A stretch of DNA of 64,000 nucleotides from Gottfriedia acidiceleris. Its GTDB lineage: Bacteria; Bacillota; Bacilli; Bacillales; Bacillaceae_G. The stretch spans positions 1-64,000 of the forward strand of contig NZ_SCFN01000012.1 in NCBI RefSeq assembly GCF_004138285.1. The letters run 5' to 3'. Shown here piece by piece: positions 17,701-27,211 of the stretch. How positions within the stretch are numbered: the stretch's first letter is position 1; each line of letters opens with the position of its first letter. The notes under the pieces were generated by a model, which worked only from the letters and a program-made list of their open reading frames with translations, had not been told where the DNA came from and made no database searches. A program made the translations under genes and the position numbers.

Positions 17701-19429
17701 TGAAGCACTAACAAAGTATATTGGCGCACTTGTAGATGAAATAAGTGCATTAAATATTCAAAACGTTGTAATTAGTCCTGGATCACGCTCTACACCAATA
17801 TCGATGTTAGTAAATGAACATCCAAAATTAAAGTCATATATTGCAGTAGATGAAAGAGGGGCAGCATTTTTTGCTTTAGGTATCGCTAAAAGTACGAAAC
17901 AGCCTACAGTATTAATCTGTACTTCTGGAACAGCTGCTGCTAACTATTTGCCAGCTATATCTGAAGCAAAGGAATCTAGAATTCCATTAATCGTACTGAC
18001 AGCTGATCGACCACATGAGCTTAGAGATATAGGTGCACCACAAGCTATGAATCAAATTGGTTTATACGGTTCATTTGTAAAAAAATTTATTGAACTAGCC
18101 TTACCAGAGGCATCGGAAGCAATGTACCAATATGCACGTTCAAGCGTTAATCGACTGTACCGTTCTTGTGTGACCGCTCCAATAGGGCCAGTACATATGA
18201 ATGTGCCACTTCGAGAACCATTGGTGCCAAATTTTGCGATTGATGATTTATTTTCAGCAGGAAAGCGTAAAAATTCTGCTCACACAATACTTACTGAAAC
18301 TCTTGCGACAATTTCAAACGAAACAAGTAATGAGTTCACCAAGCTTTTTCAATCAAAAAGAAAAGGCTTATTAGTTTGTGGTCCTTATGTTGAAGAAGAA
18401 GCTTTAAAGAAGATTAAAACTTTAGGAAATTTATTAGACTACCCAGTTTTGTGTGATCCTCTTTCAAATGGAAGAATGATTAGTGGTAATGATGAATCGA
18501 ATGTAATTGATACATATGATACATTTCTTCGTTTTGAAGACATTGTTGATTCGCTTGATTCTGAAGTTATCGTACGATTCGGGGCAATGCCTGTATCAAA
18601 AACGTTTACTCAATATATACAAAAGCAAAAAGATTGCGAGCTAATTGTTATTGATGAAGGAGACTTATGGAGGGATCCGACGTTAAAAGCAACTCAAATG
18701 ATTTCTTGTGATGATATCCAGTTTTGTAATGCAATTTTGGAGTCATATCAGAAAACAAGTAGTATAGAAATAGATTGGTTGAATAAATGGAAAACAATTA
18801 ATGAAAAAACAAAAAATGGACTACAACAAGCAGAACAGTTTGATGAACTTTTTGAAGGAAAAATCGTTCAAGTTTTAGCAAAAAATTTACTTGAAGAAAG
18901 TACATTGTTTGTTTCAAACAGTATGCCTATTCGTGATGTGGATACGTTTTTACATAATCAATCTAAAAAGTTAAAAATTGCTTGTAATCGAGGGGTAAAT
19001 GGAATAGATGGGACGATTGCAACCGCATTAGGAATGGCAGCAGCTGGAGAAAGTGTCACATTATTAATTGGAGATTTATCTTTCTATCACGATTTAAATA
19101 GTCTGGTCCTTTCTAAACTACATCATTTAACTTTAAGAGTGATACTTGTTAATAATGATGGGGGTGGAATCTTCTCATTTTTACCTCAATCAAAAGAAGA
19201 AAAACATTTCGAAGACTTATTTGGAACTCCTTTAGGATTGGAATTCGAGCATGCAACAGCTCTTTTCGGTGGAGTTCATACAAAAATTCATAATTGGTTT
19301 GAACTTGAAGATGAATTATCTAAAAAAAATAATGGATTACATGTAATTGAAATTCAGACAAATCGTAAAGAAAATTATGATCTTCATCAAAAAGTTTGGA
19401 GCATTGTAAAAGCAGAATACGAGAAATGA
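17690..19429 (+). CDS. menD: SEPHCHC synthase
   Basis: Thiamine-diphosphate enzyme joining isochorismate and 2-oxoglutarate to 2-succinyl-5-enolpyruvyl-6-hydroxy-3-cyclohexene-1-carboxylate. The 579 residues show the N-terminal VISPGSRSTPIS motif, ICTSGTAAANYLPA, NRGVNGIDGTIATALG and the diphosphate-binding GDLSFYHDLN...NNDGGGIFSFLP. ATG follows TAGGAGGGTTACGAA inside the end of menF. Confidence 0.95.
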   Translation: MKDNEALTKYIGALVDEISALNIQNVVISPGSRSTPISMLVNEHPKLKSYIAVDERGAAFFALGIAKSTKQPTVLICTSGTAAANYLPAISEAKESRIPLIVLTADRPHELRDIGAPQAMNQIGLYGSFVKKFIELALPEASEAMYQYARSSVNRLYRSCVTAPIGPVHMNVPLREPLVPNFAIDDLFSAGKRKNSAHTILTETLATISNETSNEFTKLFQSKRKGLLVCGPYVEEEALKKIKTLGNLLDYPVLCDPLSNGRMISGNDESNVIDTYDTFLRFEDIVDSLDSEVIVRFGAMPVSKTFTQYIQKQKDCELIVIDEGDLWRDPTLKATQMISCDDIQFCNAILESYQKTSSIEIDWLNKWKTINEKTKNGLQQAEQFDELFEGKIVQVLAKNLLEESTLFVSNSMPIRDVDTFLHNQSKKLKIACNRGVNGIDGTIATALGMAAAGESVTLLIGDLSFYHDLNSLVLSKLHHLTLRVILVNNDGGGIFSFLPQSKEEKHFEDLFGTPLGLEFEHATALFGGVHTKIHNWFELEDELSKKNNGLHVIEIQTNRKENYDLHQKVWSIVKAEYEK

Positions 19430-19447
19430 AATTAGGTGTTCTTGTTC

Positions 19448-20275
19448 ATGGAAATTAAAATAAATGATGTCACATATTCATACATTGAATCTGGCCAAGG
19501 ACAAACAATATTATTATTGCATGGTTTCACAGGTTCAAAGGAGACATGGGGAGATTTAATCAGTAAACTAGAACGAAATTATCATGTGATAGCAATTGAT
19601 TTATTAGGACACGGAAAGACAGATTGTCCAATTAATGATGAGCGGTATAGAATGGAGTTTGCTGCTAAAGATTTACATGATTTTTTAGTACAAAAGCAAA
19701 TTGATTCTGTGCATCTATTAGGCTATTCGATGGGAGGTAGACTAGCCCTCTATTTCGCTTTAGCCTATCCAACAAAAATTAGATCGCTCATTTTAGAAAG
19801 CTGCACGGCTGGTCTTAAAACCGACAATGAAAGATTTGCTCGAATCGAACAAGACAATCATCTATCATCAATGATCCTAAATGAAGGTATTGAAGTATTC
19901 GTTAATTATTGGGAAAACATTCCGTTGTTTTCAACTCAAAAGAATTTGACATCAGAGTCACAACAAACGATTAAACAAGGAAGATTAAATCAGTCACCAA
20001 TTGGCTTAAGTAATAGTCTAAAAGGGATGGGGACGGGCATTCAGCCATCACTATGGAGTGATTTGAAGCAATTTAAAAAACCTACTTTATTAGTTTGTGG
20101 AGAATATGATGAAAAGTTTTGCTTAATAATGGGGAAAATGAACGAGAGGCTAGAAAATAGTGAAATTATTAAAATTCCACATGCAGGACATGCAATTCAT
20201 GTGGAACATTCGGAAAAATTTGCTACAATAGTAATTGGGTTTTTATTGAAAAGTGAAAAGGAGGAAATTTCATGA
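19448..20275 (+). CDS. menH: SHCHC synthase (alpha/beta hydrolase)
   Basis: Eliminates pyruvate from the MenD product. The 275-residue alpha/beta-hydrolase has LHGFTGS (oxyanion), GYSMGG with S94, D222 in CGEYDEKF and H249 in [11 protein letters not shown] 19448 lies 9 nt after AGGTG; the in-frame GTG at 19436 lies within that ribosome site. Its TGA overlaps the menB start as ATGA. Confidence 0.92.
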   Translation: MEIKINDVTYSYIESGQGQTILLLHGFTGSKETWGDLISKLERNYHVIAIDLLGHGKTDCPINDERYRMEFAAKDLHDFLVQKQIDSVHLLGYSMGGRLALYFALAYPTKIRSLILESCTAGLKTDNERFARIEQDNHLSSMILNEGIEVFVNYWENIPLFSTQKNLTSESQQTIKQGRLNQSPIGLSNSLKGMGTGIQPSLWSDLKQFKKPTLLVCGEYDEKFCLIMGKMNERLENSEIIKIPHAGHAIHVEHSEKFATIVIGFLLKSEKEEIS

Positions 20276-21090
20276 CTATTGAATGGGTACAAGAAAGAAA
20301 ATATGAAGAAATTTTATATTCTACATATAATGGAATCGCTAAAATTTCAATCAATCGTCCACACGTACATAACGCATTTACACCATTAACAGTATCAGAA
20401 ATGATTGATGCTTTTGCTTATGCAAGAGACGACGAAAAAATTGGTGTTATTATTTTAACAGGTGAAGGTGGAAGAGCATTCTGTTCTGGTGGAGACCAAA
20501 GTGTTCGCGGACACGGTGGTTATGTTGGACAAGACCGCATTCCTCGCCTAAATGTATTAGATTTACAACGCTTAATTCGCGTTATTCCAAAACCTGTAAT
20601 TGCAATGGTAGCAGGTTATGCAATTGGTGGAGGAAACGTATTAAACGTAGTATGTGACTTAACAATCGCTGCTGAAAACGCTAAATTTGGACAAACTGGT
20701 CCTAAGGTTGGTAGCTTTGATGCTGGTTATGGCTCAGGCTATTTAGCTCGTATTGTAGGGCACAAAAAAGCTCGTGAAATTTGGTACTTATGCCGTCAAT
20801 ATAATGCACAAGAAGCATTAGATATGGGCTTAGTTAATAAAGTAGTACCTTTAGAAGAATTAGAAGCTGAAACAGTTAAATGGGCTGAAGAAATGCTGGA
20901 AAAAAGTCCAACTGCACTTCGCTTCTTAAAAGCAGCAATGAATGCAGACACAGACGGTTTAGCGGGACTTCAACAGCTAGCTGGAGATGCAACACTTCTT
21001 TACTACACAACTGAAGAAGCAAAAGAAGGTCGCGATGCATTTAAAGAAAAACGTACACCTGATTTCGATAAATTCCCACGTTTTCCTTGA
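20272..21090 (+). CDS. menB: 1,4-dihydroxy-2-naphthoyl-CoA synthase
   Basis: Ring-closing crotonase-fold enzyme of menaquinone synthesis. The 272 residues include [17 protein letters not shown] and [21 protein letters not shown] (the oxyanion-hole regions), and [14 protein letters not shown], typical of MenB. The start follows AAAGGAGGAAATTTC. Codon use is more biased than in menD or menH, suggesting high translation. It is followed by a terminator, so menE and menC may form a second unit. Confidence 0.96.
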   Translation: MTIEWVQERKYEEILYSTYNGIAKISINRPHVHNAFTPLTVSEMIDAFAYARDDEKIGVIILTGEGGRAFCSGGDQSVRGHGGYVGQDRIPRLNVLDLQRLIRVIPKPVIAMVAGYAIGGGNVLNVVCDLTIAAENAKFGQTGPKVGSFDAGYGSGYLARIVGHKKAREIWYLCRQYNAQEALDMGLVNKVVPLEELEAETVKWAEEMLEKSPTALRFLKAAMNADTDGLAGLQQLAGDATLLYYTTEEAKEGRDAFKEKRTPDFDKFPRFP

Positions 21091-21111
21091 TTTGAAAGAA
21101 GATAAAAGCTT

Positions 21112-21137
21112 GATGAGAAATCATCAAGCTTTTTTTG
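21112..21137 (+). terminator. Terminator after menB
   Basis: AAAGCTTGATGA / TCATCAAGCTTT around GAAA, followed by a run of seven T (21130-21136). Confidence 0.92.
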
Positions 21138-21141
21138 CACA

Positions 21142-21266
21142 TTAAGAAAGTATAAATTGACAGCGGAGAAGAAACCACGTCATAATTGCCCATTTTAGGA
21201 ATTAAGTATAAGTGCAACTACGCCTCTGTCTTCGCCTAAAATCTCGCCAATAGAAGAGTTTTCTTT
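21142..21266 (+). repeat. Interspersed repeat family A, copy 1 (menB-menE)
   Basis: Shares the blocks TTAAGAAAGTATAAATTGAC and TATAAGTGCAACTACG, and the end GAGTTTTCTTT, with copies at 33351 and 63201. It starts five bases after the menB terminator T run. The 3' hairpin seen in the other copies is weaker here (CTCGCCAATAGAAGAG). Confidence 0.8.
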
Positions 21267-21311
21267 AAATGAACTTTTGTAAATTTTGATAAGAGTCAGG
21301 AAGTGTTTTTT

Positions 21312-22763
21312 ATGAATCAAATTCCGAATTTTTTACTTGAGAGAGTCAGATTAACTCCTAATCGAATAGCAATTGCAACAGATGGAGAGGAAATTACGTT
21401 TAAGGATTTACATGAACGAGTTATAAATCTTGCATATAAACTTCACCATTTTGGCATAAAAGACGGATCTCACGTTTCGGTTTTAATGAATAATTCCGTT
21501 GAATTTATAGAAGTTGTTTATGCACTTCATTATATCGGAGCAACATCAATTTTATTGAATATAAGATTAAGTGATGACGAAATAGTATATCAATTAGAAA
21601 ATAGTGATTCTGAATTTTTAATCGTAGCGAAATTAAATACGGTGAAGATTCCTGAAAATATAAAACTGTTAAATATTAATGAAATGGAGAACAGTGAATC
21701 AAAGGAATTTCCGATCAAGTCTAATTTTGATGGAGATAAAATCGCAACTATGATGTACACATCTGGTACAACAGGTTTCCCAAAAGCAGTTTTACAAACT
21801 TATTTTAATCATTGGAGCAGTGCAATTGCTTCAGTATTAAATTTAGGATTAGATCATAAAGATGTATGGCTAGTTTGTTTGCCAATGTTCCATGTGGGTG
21901 GTTTATCTACTGTATATAAAAGTGCGATTTATGGCATGAAAATTGTGTTAACGAAAAAAGCTGATGCACTTACCATTAAGGACTGTGTCAAAAAGCATAA
22001 TGTAACAATTCTATCTGTTGTAACAAAAGTATTAAATGACCTCTTAACAATTGTTGAAGGTACAAATGATTTAAACAGCGTAAGGGCAGCTTTACTTGGT
22101 GGAGGACCTGCTCCGTTACCTCTTTTACATAAGGCAAGAGGATTAAATGTCCCAGTATATCAAACATACGGAATGACTGAAACTTGTTCACAAATTGCAA
22201 CGCTCTCTCCTGAATATATGCTTTCTAAAATTGGTTCGGCAGGTAAAGCTTTATTTGGATGTACGCTAGAAATAAGAGACAATCATCGAACTTGTTTACC
22301 AAAAGAAGTAGGAGAAATTGTAGTCAAGGGGCCGAACGTGAGTAAAGGTTATTATAAACTTGCTAAGTTAACTGATTCGACTGAGTATCTATATACAGGA
22401 GATTTGGGTTATGTAGATGAGGATGGTTTTTTATTTGTAGTTGACCGTCGAAGTGACTTAATTATTTCTGGCGGAGAGAATATATATCCAGCAGAGATTG
22501 AATCAGTATTACTATCGCATCCAGATATTATTGAAGCTGGTGTAACAGGCAAAGATGACCCAAATTGGGGTAAAGTACCTGTTGGATTTGTTGTAAGTAA
22601 ATCCTCTAATCCTCCGTTACAAGAAGAACTAATCGAGTATTGTAGAGATAAAATCGCAGGGTATAAAATTCCAAAGGAAATATTTTATGTAGACAACCTA
22701 CCAAGAAATGCAACAAATAAGCTAGTTAGAAGAGAGCTACTTAAGCTTCTACAAGGGGAATAA
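21312..22763 (+). CDS. menE: 2-succinylbenzoate--CoA ligase
   Basis: Activates O-succinylbenzoate to its CoA ester through an adenylate. The 483-residue ANL-superfamily enzyme has the P-loop MMYTSGTTGFPKAV, YQTYGMTETCSQ, YTGDLGYVDEDGF and the hinge/lysine motifs DRRSDLIISGGENIYPAEIE and PRNATNKLVRRE. ATG 21312 lies 9 nt after AGGAA; an in-frame GTG at 21303 is less likely. It is separated from menC by 2 nt. Confidence 0.94.
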   Translation: MNQIPNFLLERVRLTPNRIAIATDGEEITFKDLHERVINLAYKLHHFGIKDGSHVSVLMNNSVEFIEVVYALHYIGATSILLNIRLSDDEIVYQLENSDSEFLIVAKLNTVKIPENIKLLNINEMENSESKEFPIKSNFDGDKIATMMYTSGTTGFPKAVLQTYFNHWSSAIASVLNLGLDHKDVWLVCLPMFHVGGLSTVYKSAIYGMKIVLTKKADALTIKDCVKKHNVTILSVVTKVLNDLLTIVEGTNDLNSVRAALLGGGPAPLPLLHKARGLNVPVYQTYGMTETCSQIATLSPEYMLSKIGSAGKALFGCTLEIRDNHRTCLPKEVGEIVVKGPNVSKGYYKLAKLTDSTEYLYTGDLGYVDEDGFLFVVDRRSDLIISGGENIYPAEIESVLLSHPDIIEAGVTGKDDPNWGKVPVGFVVSKSSNPPLQEELIEYCRDKIAGYKIPKEIFYVDNLPRNATNKLVRRELLKLLQGE

Positions 22764-22765
22764 AC

Positions 22766-23872
22766 ATGTTGATTTGGCAAATTGAATTATTTTTAATTGA
22801 ACAGCCTCTAAAAATACCTTTTAAAACAAGCTATGGTACATATGAAAAACGTGAAAGTATTATTGTTAAAATTGTAGATGCTAACGGAATATGTGGTTAT
22901 GGGGAAGTCGTTGCTTTTTCAGAGCCGTGGTATACAGAAGAAACAATTCAAACAGCTCTTCATACTTTACAGGATTTCTTTATACCGAACTTATTAAAAA
23001 AACAGTTTAATCATCCAAGTGAAGTTGCTATACAATTAAATCAATTTAAAGGCAATCAAATGGCTAAATCTGGACTTGAAGGTGCATATTGGGATTTGTA
23101 TAGTAAACTAAATTCAGTCACTTTAGCACAAGCTTTAGGGGGCAATAAGGCAGATATACCAGTTGGGGTTGTAATTAGTATAGACGAGCCAATAAAAATG
23201 TTGAAACAAATTGGTGCATATGTAGCAGAAGGCTATGAACGATTTAAAGTTAAAGTTTCAAAAGAAAATGATTATGAAATTGTATCAACTATACGAAATA
23301 GCTATCCAACAATCCCTCTAATGATTGATGCCAATTCAGATTATTCGATTGAAGACATTCCGAAACTAAAAAAATTAGATGAATTTAATCTGTTGATGAT
23401 TGAACAGCCCTTCGGCGAACGCCAATTCATCGAGCACGCCATTCTTCAAAAGGAAATTTCTACTCCTGTCTGTTTAGATGAAAGTATATGTTCCTTAGAA
23501 GATGTTCAAATTGCGTATGAATTAAACGCTTGCGAAATCATTACGGTAAAGCCTGGGAGAGTCGGAGGATTAACTAAATCAATTGAAATTCATGATTATT
23601 GTGTGGAAAAGAATATTCCAATTTGGGTTGGAGGTATGATTGAAACAGGGATTTCTAGAATTCAGAACGTTGCCTTAGCATCTCTTCCCGGATTTACAAT
23701 ACCGGGAGATATTTCGGCTTCATCTAGACATTGGGAGCATGATCTCATTTTTCCAGAGGTAGCTTTAATAAATGGAAAAGTTAAAGTACCAATTAGCCCT
23801 GGTTTAGGAGTCGAAGTGGATGAAGAGAGAATCCGAAGCATTTCTAAAAAGATTTATAAATATTATACTTAA
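22766..23872 (+). CDS. menC: O-succinylbenzoate synthase
   Basis: Dehydrates SHCHC to O-succinylbenzoate. The 368-residue enolase-superfamily enzyme shows the KVKVS lysine motif, metal ligands in IDANSDY, IEQPF and LDESICS, and KPGRVGG, the second lysine motif of the muconate-lactonising subgroup. ATG follows AAGGGGAATAAAC. MenC is last in the cluster, so every step from chorismate to DHNA-CoA, plus MenA, is encoded here; a DHNA-CoA thioesterase and the final methyltransferase are not. Confidence 0.93.
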   Translation: MLIWQIELFLIEQPLKIPFKTSYGTYEKRESIIVKIVDANGICGYGEVVAFSEPWYTEETIQTALHTLQDFFIPNLLKKQFNHPSEVAIQLNQFKGNQMAKSGLEGAYWDLYSKLNSVTLAQALGGNKADIPVGVVISIDEPIKMLKQIGAYVAEGYERFKVKVSKENDYEIVSTIRNSYPTIPLMIDANSDYSIEDIPKLKKLDEFNLLMIEQPFGERQFIEHAILQKEISTPVCLDESICSLEDVQIAYELNACEIITVKPGRVGGLTKSIEIHDYCVEKNIPIWVGGMIETGISRIQNVALASLPGFTIPGDISASSRHWEHDLIFPEVALINGKVKVPISPGLGVEVDEERIRSISKKIYKYYT

Positions 23873-23969
23873 AAATAGGAAATTTGGTAACAAAGGTCTC
23901 ACACAACAGAAACAGTATTCTAGGGTGGAATTTAACACACACTCAATAATAGACAGAAATAGCCTAATA

Positions 23970-24033
23970 AAAAAATACGATCAAATTAAACTTGTTATTC
24001 GTTTCAAGTTTCTTTGACCGTATCTTTTTTTGT
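23970..24033. terminator. Bidirectional terminator between menC and yidD
   Basis: AAATACGATCAAATTAAACTTG and its imperfect complement CAAGTTTCTTTGACCGTAT form a long stem with an A run on the left and seven T on the right. It includes the yidD stop codon and serves both convergent genes. Confidence 0.75.
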
Positions 24034-24258
24034 TTCTTTATTTATTTTATCAGGTACAGGATCATATCCACCTGGATGTAGTGGGTGACACTTAAGTATT
24101 CTTTTAGTAGTTAAATAAGTTCCTTTAAGGGCACCATGGGTTTGTATTGCCTCTAGTCCATAACTTGAGCAAGTTGGATAGAATCTACATGATGGTGGCG
24201 TTGCAGGTGAAATCCATTTTTGATAAAATCTAATGATTCCAATTAAAATTTTATTCAT
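24004..24258 (-). CDS. yidD: Membrane protein insertion efficiency factor YidD
   Basis: An 84-residue small membrane-associated protein that helps insertion of inner-membrane proteins by the YidC/Sec system. It has the full family signature: an amphipathic start, [28 protein letters not shown], and [21 protein letters not shown] 24258 follows AAAGG by 7 nt; a TTG two codons upstream is possible. Confidence 0.93.
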   Translation of the reverse strand: MNKILIGIIRFYQKWISPATPPSCRFYPTCSSYGLEAIQTHGALKGTYLTTKRILKCHPLHPGGYDPVPDKINKETKKDTVKET

Positions 24259-24282
24259 ATACAAACCTTTCGTCTGCTAGAA

Positions 24283-24429
24283 TTATTTCTCATCATGGTT
24301 ATTTTTCATTTTAACGTCTTCTAGCTTATCGACTTTATGTTGTACACCATAGCCTTTATTTACGGTAAGAACGAATGCACCGAATACAACAACGATAATA
24401 ATTCCACTAACAACAAAAACTCCAGTCAT
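24283..24429 (-). CDS. YtzI-like small membrane protein
   Basis: A 48-residue protein starting MTGVFVVSGIIIVVVFGAFV, a single membrane helix, then VNKGYGVQHKVDKLED and a charged tail. The ribosome site AGGAGG is seven bases before ATG, which makes this a convincing gene. It resembles the Bacillus YtzI group by size, topology and position next to yidD; the function is unknown. It runs in the same direction as yidD, 24 bp upstream of it. Confidence 0.75.
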   Translation of the reverse strand: MTGVFVVSGIIIVVVFGAFVLTVNKGYGVQHKVDKLEDVKMKNNHDEK

Positions 24430-24595
24430 ACTATATCCTCCTAAATAGTTATACTACTATGATATAGTATACTGTCCAATATGCAAGGCATTCAAATATT
24501 TTCATAAAGTTTCAGGAATATTATTTCAATAATGATGAAACATTTTAATAGAAATAGTACAATGGAAAAACAAGTATGAATGTAGGAAGGTTAAA

Positions 24596-25075
24596 ATGTA
24601 CATATTTAAAGATTTTTACCATAATACAGTTGAATTATCGTTTGAGAAACATCCATTTTCACCCGATCCAAAACATGTTTGGGTTATTTGTAAATACAAT
24701 GACCAATGGTTACTCACAGACCATCAAAGAAGAGGATACGAATTCCCAGGCGGAAAAGTCGAGGAAGGCGAATCACCTGAAGAAGCAGCTAAACGTGAAG
24801 TTTTAGAAGAAACAGGTGGAAATGTATCTAAAATTAATTATTTAGGGCAATACCGTGTTACAGGTAAGGATAAAATTATCATAAAAAATATTTATTTTGC
24901 CGAAATAGGAGAACTTTTAACACAAAAGCATTATTTTGAAACAAACGGCCCTGTATTGTTAGACGAATTTCCACCAAACATAAAAAAAGATCGCCGATTT
25001 AGTTTTATCATGCGTGACGAAGTATTTTCACAAAGTTTAAGTTACTTGAATACTAAAAAAAGCTCACTTTTATAA
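24596..25075 (+). CDS. ytkD: Nudix hydrolase, YtkD-like
   Basis: A 159-residue Nudix enzyme resembling B. subtilis YtkD (MutTA), which hydrolyses oxidised nucleoside triphosphates and can act on RNA 5' ends. The Nudix box is complete at 53-75 (G53, E59, R67, E68, E71, E72, G74). The N-terminal DFYHNTVELSF block and position fit YtkD. ATG 24596 follows TAGGAAGGTTAAA. Its stop codon lies in the terminator stem. Confidence 0.88.
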   Translation: MYIFKDFYHNTVELSFEKHPFSPDPKHVWVICKYNDQWLLTDHQRRGYEFPGGKVEEGESPEEAAKREVLEETGGNVSKINYLGQYRVTGKDKIIIKNIYFAEIGELLTQKHYFETNGPVLLDEFPPNIKKDRRFSFIMRDEVFSQSLSYLNTKKSSLL

Positions 25076-25092
25076 GGTGAGCTTTTTTTAGT
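25054..25092 (+). terminator. Terminator of ytkD
   Basis: AAAAAAGCTCAC / GTGAGCTTTTTT around TTTTATAAG. Confidence 0.9.
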
Positions 25093-25368
25093 GTTGAAAT
25101 ATATAATTATAAGGGGTTCATGATCTATAAATGATTCTAAATATTAATCTGTTTGAGCAATTTTATTAAACCAACAAACTCTAGTAAATGTTTATTGTTT
25201 CTGAAGTTAAAAATATCAAGAGTAATTTTTAGAAAAAAGTTCAAATGATTAGTTTATAAGTTAATGTTCGATCTCAATTGATCTACAAACGGATTAACAA
25301 GTTATTATGCTACTCTAAGTAAAGGATATTAAATAGGTTTTTAGTGTAAGCATTTTTTTGATGAATAA

Positions 25369-25499
25369 GTTGATTGGAGCGAATGGGTGCTCGACTCCTA
25401 TGGGATAAGCGGGAAGGCTGAGACCCCACAGGAACGAACGTGACGAGGAGGCTCAGGTCTCGCCCCATGGAAAGCGAGCATCCCGTAGTGGAAATCAAC
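25369..25499 (+). repeat. Palindromic interspersed repeat family B, copy 1
   Basis: About 131 bp, bounded by GTTGATTGGAGCG and its partner GTAGTGGAAATCAAC, with internal GGTGCTCG / CGAGCATCC and GAGACCCCAC blocks. GC content is clearly above the surroundings. A second copy in the opposite orientation lies at 51994-52122. The type is widespread in Bacillaceae intergenic regions (recalled, not searched). The rest of 25093-25550 shows no gene. Confidence 0.8.
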
Positions 25500-25554
25500 T
25501 TCACTAAACTCCTTTACGAAAATTTGGAAATTAAATGACAAGGTTGTTTTTCAA

Positions 25555-25592
25555 CAGAGTGAAAAAAGCTCACTATATTAAGTGAGCTTTGA
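25555..25592 (-). terminator. Terminator of the ABC transporter operon
   Basis: On the minus strand AAAGCTCACT / AGTGAGCTTTTTT forms a stem with a T run, 45 bp after the permease gene. Confidence 0.85.
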
Positions 25593-25635
25593 TACATTAA
25601 ACTTTTCCTATACCTTTAACTCATATTACTCCAAA

Positions 25636-26442
25636 TTACTTCTTTATTGTTTTTCTCTCAATATATTCAACAATAATATACATCAAACCAGCACATACAC
25701 TTATGATTAATACACTCATTAGAACAAGAGTAAAATTAAATACTTGGAAGCCATAAACGATTAAATAGCCAAGTCCGTTTTTTGAAACTAAGAACTCTCC
25801 GACGATCACTCCTACCCAAGCTAATCCGACATTTACTTTTAATGTTGAAATGACGGTAGGTATACTAGCAGGAAAGATGACATTTTTAAATATTTGAGTT
25901 TTTGTTGCTCCAAAACTTTTAATGACTTTTACGTAATTTTCATCTACCTGTAAGAAGGCTTGATAAATAACTAGCGCTGTTATGACAAAACTTATTATGA
26001 TCCCCATGGCAATTATGGAAGAATATGAGGGGCCAAAAATTACAATGATGATTGGACCAAGCGCGACTTTTGGCATGGCATTAAAGACTACTAAAAATGG
26101 ATCAAGTACCTTTGAGGCAAATGGATACCACCAAAGAATGATTGCCAGAATGACCCCGATAATTGTGCCTAAAATAAATCCAACGAGTGTTTCAGTGATT
26201 GTAGTCATAGCATCATGATAAATGGAGCCATCTCCCAATTTTGCGCTGAGTAAATCGTAAATTCTAATAGGTGAACTAAACAATAATGGATCAATTATTT
26301 TTCGATGACTTAAAAGCTCCCAAGCTATAAAAAAGATAATAATAATTAATAGTTGGAAGAAAAATATGAGTAGCTTTGTACGACGATTTTTTTTGACGAT
26401 ACTGGCGTGATAGGATTTTAGTTCGTCATTTACTTTATCCAC
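25636..26442 (-). CDS. ytlD: ABC transporter permease, SsuC/TauC type (YtlD-like)
   Basis: A 268-residue membrane component of an importer, with about six helices and the EAA loop [21 protein letters not shown] that contacts the ATPase. It belongs to the nitrate/sulfonate/taurine group. The start is GTG 26442, ten bases after AAGGAG and overlapping the ATPase stop; the longer open frame to 26571 is antisense-like sequence within the ATPase gene. It is third in the SBP-ATPase-permease operon. Confidence 0.88.
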   Translation of the reverse strand: MDKVNDELKSYHASIVKKNRRTKLLIFFFQLLIIIIFFIAWELLSHRKIIDPLLFSSPIRIYDLLSAKLGDGSIYHDAMTTITETLVGFILGTIIGVILAIILWWYPFASKVLDPFLVVFNAMPKVALGPIIIVIFGPSYSSIIAMGIIISFVITALVIYQAFLQVDENYVKVIKSFGATKTQIFKNVIFPASIPTVISTLKVNVGLAWVGVIVGEFLVSKNGLGYLIVYGFQVFNFTLVLMSVLIISVCAGLMYIIVEYIERKTIKK

Positions 26443-27199
26443 GTTTCTCCAACTCCTTCCAAATCGCAGAAACATAAGAAGAAAAGAGTGATTGGTGTCG
26501 TGTTTCAAAAGGGGAGCGTATACATAATTCTTCTGGTAAATTGAAAATTTTTGATATTTTTGTAGGAGCATTTGTTAGCGTAATAACCCGATCACACATG
26601 GCTACTGCTTCTTCTATATCGTGAGTTACTAAGATAGCGGTAGTGTTTAACTTCTTAAATAAGTTGAAAACTAATTCTTCAAGCTTAACTTTATTTTGAT
26701 AATCTAGAGCGGAAAATGGTTCATCTAATAATACAATTGAAGGGCTTGTAGAAAGAGTTCTCACTAATGCAACGCGTTGTCTCATCCCACCGGATAGTTC
26801 TCTTGGGTATGCATTTTCATAACCATTTAGTCCAACTTCATTTAGCAATTTTAGCGTTCGATTTTTATTTTCTTCGGAATCCTTATCTAGAATCTGAAGA
26901 CCTAGAAAGATATTTTCTTTAATTGTTTTCCAAGGGAATAAATAGTCATGCTGAAGCATGTAACCAATTTCTCCCGATTTTATATCATAAGGTTTACCTT
27001 TAAACTTCACTGAACCGTGATATGGTGTAAGCAATGAAGAAATGATCGATAAAAGTGTGCTTTTTCCACAGCCACTTGGACCTAATACAGATACAAATTC
27101 ACCTTTTTCAACTTCAAACGTTAAGCCATCCAATATTTTAATTGCTTTTTCTTTCGATAAAAAAACATGAGAAATTTCATTAACTGATAGATAATTCAT
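26435..27199 (-). CDS. ytlC: ABC transporter ATP-binding protein (YtlC-like)
   Basis: A 254-residue ATPase with Walker [10 protein letters not shown] (40-48), Q-loop LQHDYLFPW, signature LSGGMRQ (135-141), Walker B IVLLDEP (155-161) and H193 in VTHDIEEA. It groups with SsuB/TauB importers. It sits 12 bp downstream of the binding-protein gene. Confidence 0.9.
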   Translation of the reverse strand: MNYLSVNEISHVFLSKEKAIKILDGLTFEVEKGEFVSVLGPSGCGKSTLLSIISSLLTPYHGSVKFKGKPYDIKSGEIGYMLQHDYLFPWKTIKENIFLGLQILDKDSEENKNRTLKLLNEVGLNGYENAYPRELSGGMRQRVALVRTLSTSPSIVLLDEPFSALDYQNKVKLEELVFNLFKKLNTTAILVTHDIEEAVAMCDRVITLTNAPTKISKIFNLPEELCIRSPFETRHQSLFSSYVSAIWKELEKRG

Positions 27200-27211
27200 T
27201 TTATTAACCTA

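Noticed and set aside
17397-17750. Minus-strand 117-codon ORF
   Set aside because: It is antisense to the menF-menD junction, with no ribosome site or homology.
24283-24429. Toxin-antitoxin type I toxin reading of the 48-residue membrane peptide
   Set aside because: It has a normal ribosome site, no antisense RNA signal I can see, and sits next to yidD as YtzI-like genes do.
25310-25504. Minus-strand 64-codon ORF
   Set aside because: It lies almost wholly in the palindromic family B repeat.
26443-26571. N-terminal extension of the ABC permease
   Set aside because: It overlaps the ATPase gene; GTG 26442 has AAGGAG upstream and the usual family length.
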